Shown here: piece after piece, positions 21,603 through 25,674 of the stretch
Numbering within the stretch: the stretch's first letter is position 1
Layout: each line of letters begins with the position of its first letter
NCBI GenBank assembly: GCA_029378245.1
Contig: JARKIF010000353.1
Location: 1 to 25,674 of the forward strand
Direction: 5' to 3'
Length of the DNA: 25,674 nucleotides
DNA from: Roridomyces roridus
Taxonomy: Eukaryota; Basidiomycota; Agaricomycetes; Agaricales; Mycenaceae
Position numbers and translations under genes: made by a program
Notes under the pieces: model-generated
The model's database searches: none
What the model saw: only the letters and a program-made list of their open reading frames with translations
Told to the model about the DNA's origin: nothing

Positions 21603-22901
21603 TCACCTAAACCCGACGCCCATAACCTCTGTCCCAGGCAACATCTCCCTGACCCTCTCCAACCTCATCTTCAACCCCCCAAACACCTCCTCCCTCGCCA
21701 CGATCTCATCCTCCAACCCACGCATGGCATCCTCCCACCACCGCTCGCCCTCGGGAACGTCCCGCCACCCGCCCCGGTAAAACTTCTTGAGCTGGGGCAT
21801 CCCGTCGGCGCAGAGCACGAGCGGGCGGATCTTGGACCAGTACGGGGGCGCGCTGGGCGGGGAGGTGGGGCTGGTGGTCATGCCGTGGGCGGCGATGACG
21901 AGTGCTGGAGGGACTGTGATGCGTCCGTGTTTGTAGCAGAGTTGGGAGACGGCAACGGCTGAGAATCGTCCAAGTAAACACAAGGCGTGTCGGATGGGAC
22001 GAAGGGAAACTTACTGTAGAGCAACGCGCCATCGGGTTCCGGGGTTTTGCTAGCCTGAGACAGGATAGTCCGTCCCACCTCGTTGGGTGTGCGGCCGTTC
22101 GAGGTGCCGTTCGCGAACGGAGACGTCGTTTGGTTAGCTCTCCGCTTGGAGTTCTTTGGCGGCTTGACGAAACGCGATACGAGCCATATCTATTACAAGG
22201 ATAAGCGGACGAAGAGCAGAGGAGACTGGCCGAGACGCACCCATTTGTTATCCCATCCACCGATGCTCGTTCGCACCTCGTAAGTCCCAAAGAGAGGTAT
22301 TTCGCGGATAAAGTGGTAGTGGGTGGCTAGCGAGATGAGCATGCAGAGAAGCGGCAACAACGGTTCGTCCTACCTGCAAGAGGCATCCATCCAAGAGAAC
22401 GATAAATATTGGGCGTCACAGCAGCGGCAAACTGAAACCGCGCGTTATCAAGTGCCTGCCTGGACGTGTGAGCTGCGCGCAAGTCTGGGGAAAGGGACCA
22501 CGCACCCGCCCATAACTCGAATTGCTCATATGCATGTTAAAGTCGCCGTCGTCAGGGCCGACCCAGGAACGATAGGCGCGCACAACGTGGAGTGGGTGCT
22601 GTCCGAGGGGAACGCCTGGCTCGCCGTTCTCCAGCCAATTGTCGAGTGCATCCCGCATGCGTTTGGGCGAGAAGATGTGGGGTAGTCGGACATACATCAT
22701 GATTCGTGCATGGGAGATGTAGATGGGGGCGAAGACACGGAGATGCCAGACCAAGGGCCAGGAACGCATGTTAAGAAGGACAAGGAGTGTGACAAAGGAC
22801 CGGCCCCATTTGACATGTCGCAGGATACGAGCGAGCTGAGCGAGCAGCTTGTCGAGGAGGGCGCGAGTTCTTGGGGAGACTACGGGAAGTTGGAGAGGCA
22901 T
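21603..22901 (-). CDS. THEM6-like hotdog thioesterase with N-terminal membrane helix, 364 aa
   Basis: Five exons: 22901-22506, 22455-22374, 22326-22241, 22189-22015, 21958-21603; introns of 50, 47, 51 and 56 nt, all GT-AG with matching phases. Start MPLQLPVVSPRTRALL, stop TGA 21605-21603. Residues about 37-60 are hydrophobic (VTLLVLLNMRSWPLVWHLRV), a probable anchor. The hotdog domain follows: VVRAYRSWVGPDDGDFNMHM, SNSSYGRALDNARFQF, RSLGWMPLAATHYHFIREIP, LFGTYEVRTSIGGWDNKW, WLVSRFVKP, then a polar insert and AVSQLCYKHGRITVPPALVI, and a charged C-terminus with FYRGGWRDVPEGERWWED. This is the plan of fungal THEM6/'thioesterase-like' proteins of the 4HBT superfamily, thought to act on acyl-thioesters at a membrane; substrate unknown. 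The D-F-N-x-H-x-S-N loop lies where hotdog catalytic residues sit. The gene appears intact. Confidence 0.8.
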
Positions 22902-23848
22902 GGGGACCAGGAGGAGGAGGGGGAGAACGGCGAGGGGCGAGGGGCGGCTGATAACATTGCTGATGAATATGGGCGGCGGCCGTCAAGCACTTACTGTTCT
23001 CGGGCGCAATCATTGATCCGCTACACCTTGTCTCAAACGTCCAGGCACTGCTGGTCCCTGGAGACGACGGCGACGAGTTGCAAGTTAGAATCAAGCAGGA
23101 ATCGAGCAGAGCTCTCTCAATCAGGCACGAAGCACGAAGCCTCGGCGATGGCGCAGATGACGTGGCGGATCTTTCTTCATTGCTCTCATCATCGACGCTG
23201 GGCACGTTCTTGGGCACTGACGGAACTGCAACGAGCAGTCTCTGTGTGCGACAGATCAGCTTTCCCGCAACCCTCACTGTACTGTGCAGCGCCGACTTTT
23301 TCTTAGGAAGTTCGACGTCATCTGCATAGGGTCTGTCAACTTTTTTTCTCCAGCTATTCTGGGCGGACTCAGGTCGACGGGGGAAAATATGTGCGGTCCT
23401 GCCGTTCATGGGACATCCTAGTCTCGGGACCAGACTCAGACAGTTGACGATCAGACGATGTAACTGTGTAGGGACATCCAGACTGACACCGTCTATTCAC
23501 GCTGCTCCACTCACCCGCACTTCGTCCGCCCTCACTCCCCGGCGAGAGTCAGCCCAGGATGTCGCAAACAGTGTTTATGTGAGCCTCCGTTGACCCGTCT
23601 ATTCAGTTGCCACACTTCATCCGCACTCACCGAGTCACTCCCCGGCGAGACTCCGCCCAGCAACCAGCTGTCAGCGCTGCAGCTATGCCATACATTTGGA
23701 GGGCTTCTTTGACGTGCTGAAATAAGGCACCGATACCGTCCGATGCCCGCCTGACTCCCACGAGCCAAGTTTGACAGCGTAGCGCCATATGACGCGCGGC
23801 CATAAAAACCAGTGCACAAGCTCTCTATCGCACTCTCATCCCCCCTAG
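22902..23848. other. Intergenic between divergent thioesterase and F-box-like genes
   Basis: Immediately upstream of the thioesterase start is a CT-rich tract (minus strand, about 22960-22905), usual in fungal promoters. A 212-codon minus frame (23409-22771) and opposing plus frames (22710-23306, 23078-23329) overlap each other; the plus reading near 22980-23260 (HLLFSGAIIDPLHLVSNVQA) looks protein-like but follows stop codons and has no start. ATAAAAA near 23803 may be the TATA box of the gene at 23849. Confidence 0.35.
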
Positions 23849-25069
23849 ATGGTGAAAATTCGACTCGCTCAAGAACTATGGGATGAAATCATCGACTGCC
23901 TCGCCGCTCGTCCTAGCGGAGTTGGCCATTTGGCAGTCCTACGATCTGCCTCGCTCATCACCGCTCCTGTGTTGGCCGCGCCCAGTCCTACATCTTCTAC
24001 TCTATCTCTCTAGGAGTCGGCCAATCGGCGGAGACGGTGGCAGCACGTCTACGCCTTTTGATGACACTCTCGCCTCATTTGATTCAATACGTTCACAAGC
24101 TGGAGATACAGGGCGGAGGCATTCAAGTCTGGGCAGCTAATGCCCGCTATTCCCTGGTCCCATGTGGATCAGCTCATCTTAATCGATTCGGTGGCAGCTC
24201 CATCATCATCGAAAGGATTGGCGTGCTCGCCGGACTGCGGTCTCTCCGCAGTCTCATCTTGCGCTCCATAGTGGAATGGGAGGTATCCGATTATAGCGAT
24301 GTAATTCGCCGCGCCACTGGCGTTCGGAAAATCACCTTCGTACAATGTGGTATACACCGCCCGAAGACGCCCTGGGCAAGAGACGAACCGTCGCCAGACC
24401 GACATACCTCGGCCTAGCCCTTGCATCACCGATTCTCAGCCTTCTATTCCTCGCCGAGTTTCCAGTCGATCTCTCGCAACTCGCTCATATACACTGCACC
24501 GGATTCACTGATCCCAGAATCAATACCTTCCTACGCCGTATATCTGGAACAGTCACCCGCATTAGTGTCAACGGCCGAGGTGAGTAAACAACTAGCTCGC
24601 CCTTGCGGAAATAGTACATTGACGACGGAGAAATCAGATCAGGTGCTAACCGCCTTCGATGTCACCGCCCTCCCCCTTCTCACCCAGCTGGACGTCTTTG
24701 ACGCCCACCAACCCTTCAACCGTCTCCTCTCGAGTCTCCCAAAAAAGAATCGTATTTCGGTGATCACCCTCATCACCTACGGCCTCATGTACGATGCTAG
24801 GGAGCTGGAATCTCTGCTTCTAGGGGGAACCTTGCCGAATCTGCAAAATGTCAACGTGCAGGTGCTCGAAAGACCTCCTGAAATAGAAGCCCGGAATCCT
24901 ACACCACCGCGTTCCAAGACGATGCGTGATTGTCAGGTCGCGTTCCCAAGGCTTTATTCCATGGGTCTTCTTTCGGTGGAGTTTGTGTCGTACTACGAGC
25001 AGGTGAGATTTATTGCTGTTTGTGATTCAGGAAGTAATCTAATGCGTTGTGTAGCCGTTGATTCTGTAG
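23849..25069 (+). pseudogene. F-box-like protein gene, probably frameshifted
   Basis: ATG 23849 gives MVKIRLAQELWDEIIDCLAA then VLRSASLIT, an F-box-like start (L..EL.D.IID.L). The expected continuation (CVGRAQSYIFYSISLG, then a leucine-rich region LRLLMTLSPHLIQYVHKLEI) is in another frame from about 23970, and the next part (YLGLALASPILSLLFLAEFP, HIHCTGFTDPRIN) in a third from about 24360. No sensible introns bridge these two shifts. Two later introns are good: 24580-24637 (GTGAGT) and 25003-25054 (GTGAGA), joining QVLTAFDVTALPLLTQLDVF, a run of leucine-rich strands, LLLGGTLPNLQNVNV and FVSYYEQPLIL before TAG 25067-25069. F-box proteins with LRR-like C-termini recruit substrates to SCF ubiquitin ligases and form huge, fast-evolving families in mushrooms. 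Two frame breaks favour a pseudogene, but sequence errors could explain them. Confidence 0.5.
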
Positions 25070-25674
25070 TTGAGGAGGAAGAAGCGTGTATGTATGATGA
25101 ATTCCAACCAGGTCCCGTTGCACCTGGGACTGGGAGATGTAGTCGACGTTGCTCTTTTTGCGAGTCCAGCCCAGCCACAGTTCGTGGCGCAGGCTGTTGA
25201 TTTTGCAATTGTGGCCGAGAAATTAGGAGAGACTGAATCGCTTCCAGTCTGACCATGAAACTTCAAAAAGTGTATCTCATCTGTATGTTACAAATTCCTA
25301 GCGCGTTAAACCGTTCATTTGTCCCCCAGTCATTCCCCGAGACCACTCGGATCATCTGAATCCCAGCTCTCTCACAACGCACACCTCGTGCATAACCAGT
25401 GTGCGCCCAAGACCGGATCTCCTACGTTCATAGGATATCGGCCACCAAAGTTTTTTCTTCGTCTAGCGGTAGATACAATTTAATGCGAGCAGCGGCTCGG
25501 CCAGAACAAAATTACTTGCTACGTCTTGGCTCAGTAATTCGACACCAAGATTTCCCGAACTTACTCTCAGTGTTGTTCTTCATCGAAGTGATGTTGTTCA
25601 ACTTGTAGGGCCTGACTACTTATTCAAGTTATTGACCCCTACGCGGCTGGTCGCTCATTAACTTGATTCAGCTT
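25070..25674. other. 3' flank, no recognised gene
   Basis: Short frames on both strands up to the right edge; nothing with motif or splice support. Confidence 0.4.

Noticed and set aside
22771..23409. 212-codon minus-strand frame upstream of and overlapping the thioesterase start
   Set aside because: Its last 40 codons lie in the wrong frame over thioesterase exon 1 and the rest is low-complexity promoter-like sequence; opposing plus frames are equally open.

Overview
The window looks like nuclear DNA of a filamentous basidiomycete (Agaricomycetes). Genes are broken by many short introns (about 47-68 nt, GTRNGY donors, CTRAY-like branch points, YAG acceptors). Several proteins belong to families I know mainly from mushroom-forming fungi (DUF6534, DUF6532, DUF6593), and there is a relic of a Plavaka-type transposase. 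No tRNA, rRNA, CRISPR array or prokaryotic-style operon is visible. Family calls come from reading motifs by eye; no database search was run.

Layout, left to right. 1-832 (-): front part of a DUF6534 membrane protein running off the left edge. 2319-4554 (-): DUF6532 gene with its TATA box and a 42-bp direct repeat upstream. 4922-5466 (+): Plavaka transposase N-terminal relic, followed by a possible solo LTR (about 5565-5988). 6736-6761: a run of 26 C. 7030-7461 (+): decayed 3' end of a DUF6534 gene. 8752-10622 (+): a nearly complete DUF6534 gene. 11507-12120 (+): DUF6593 gene, 168 aa. 13252-13963 (+): 202-aa protein with a CxxC...CxxC knuckle and a C-terminal hydrophobic tail. 15383-16213 and 20482-21263: diverged copies of one dispersed repeat. 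16640-17690 (-): Old Yellow Enzyme pseudogene that has lost its catalytic core. 18746-20194 (+): nine-exon, 346-aa seven-helix membrane protein. 21603-22901 (-): THEM6-like thioesterase, 364 aa. 23849-25069 (+): F-box-like gene with apparent frameshifts.

The genes do not form an evident pathway or cluster. The clearest theme is gene birth and death: three DUF6534 loci in different states, a dead oxidoreductase, a damaged F-box-like gene and transposon debris lie between intact single genes. Four loci encode or encoded multi-helix membrane proteins of unknown function (three DUF6534 and the unrelated 18746 gene). I did not find a convincing new multi-gene system. The best candidates for undescribed biology are the 346-aa seven-helix protein, the CxxC/tail-anchor protein and the dispersed repeat with its TTCGACTCGGGG sub-motif.
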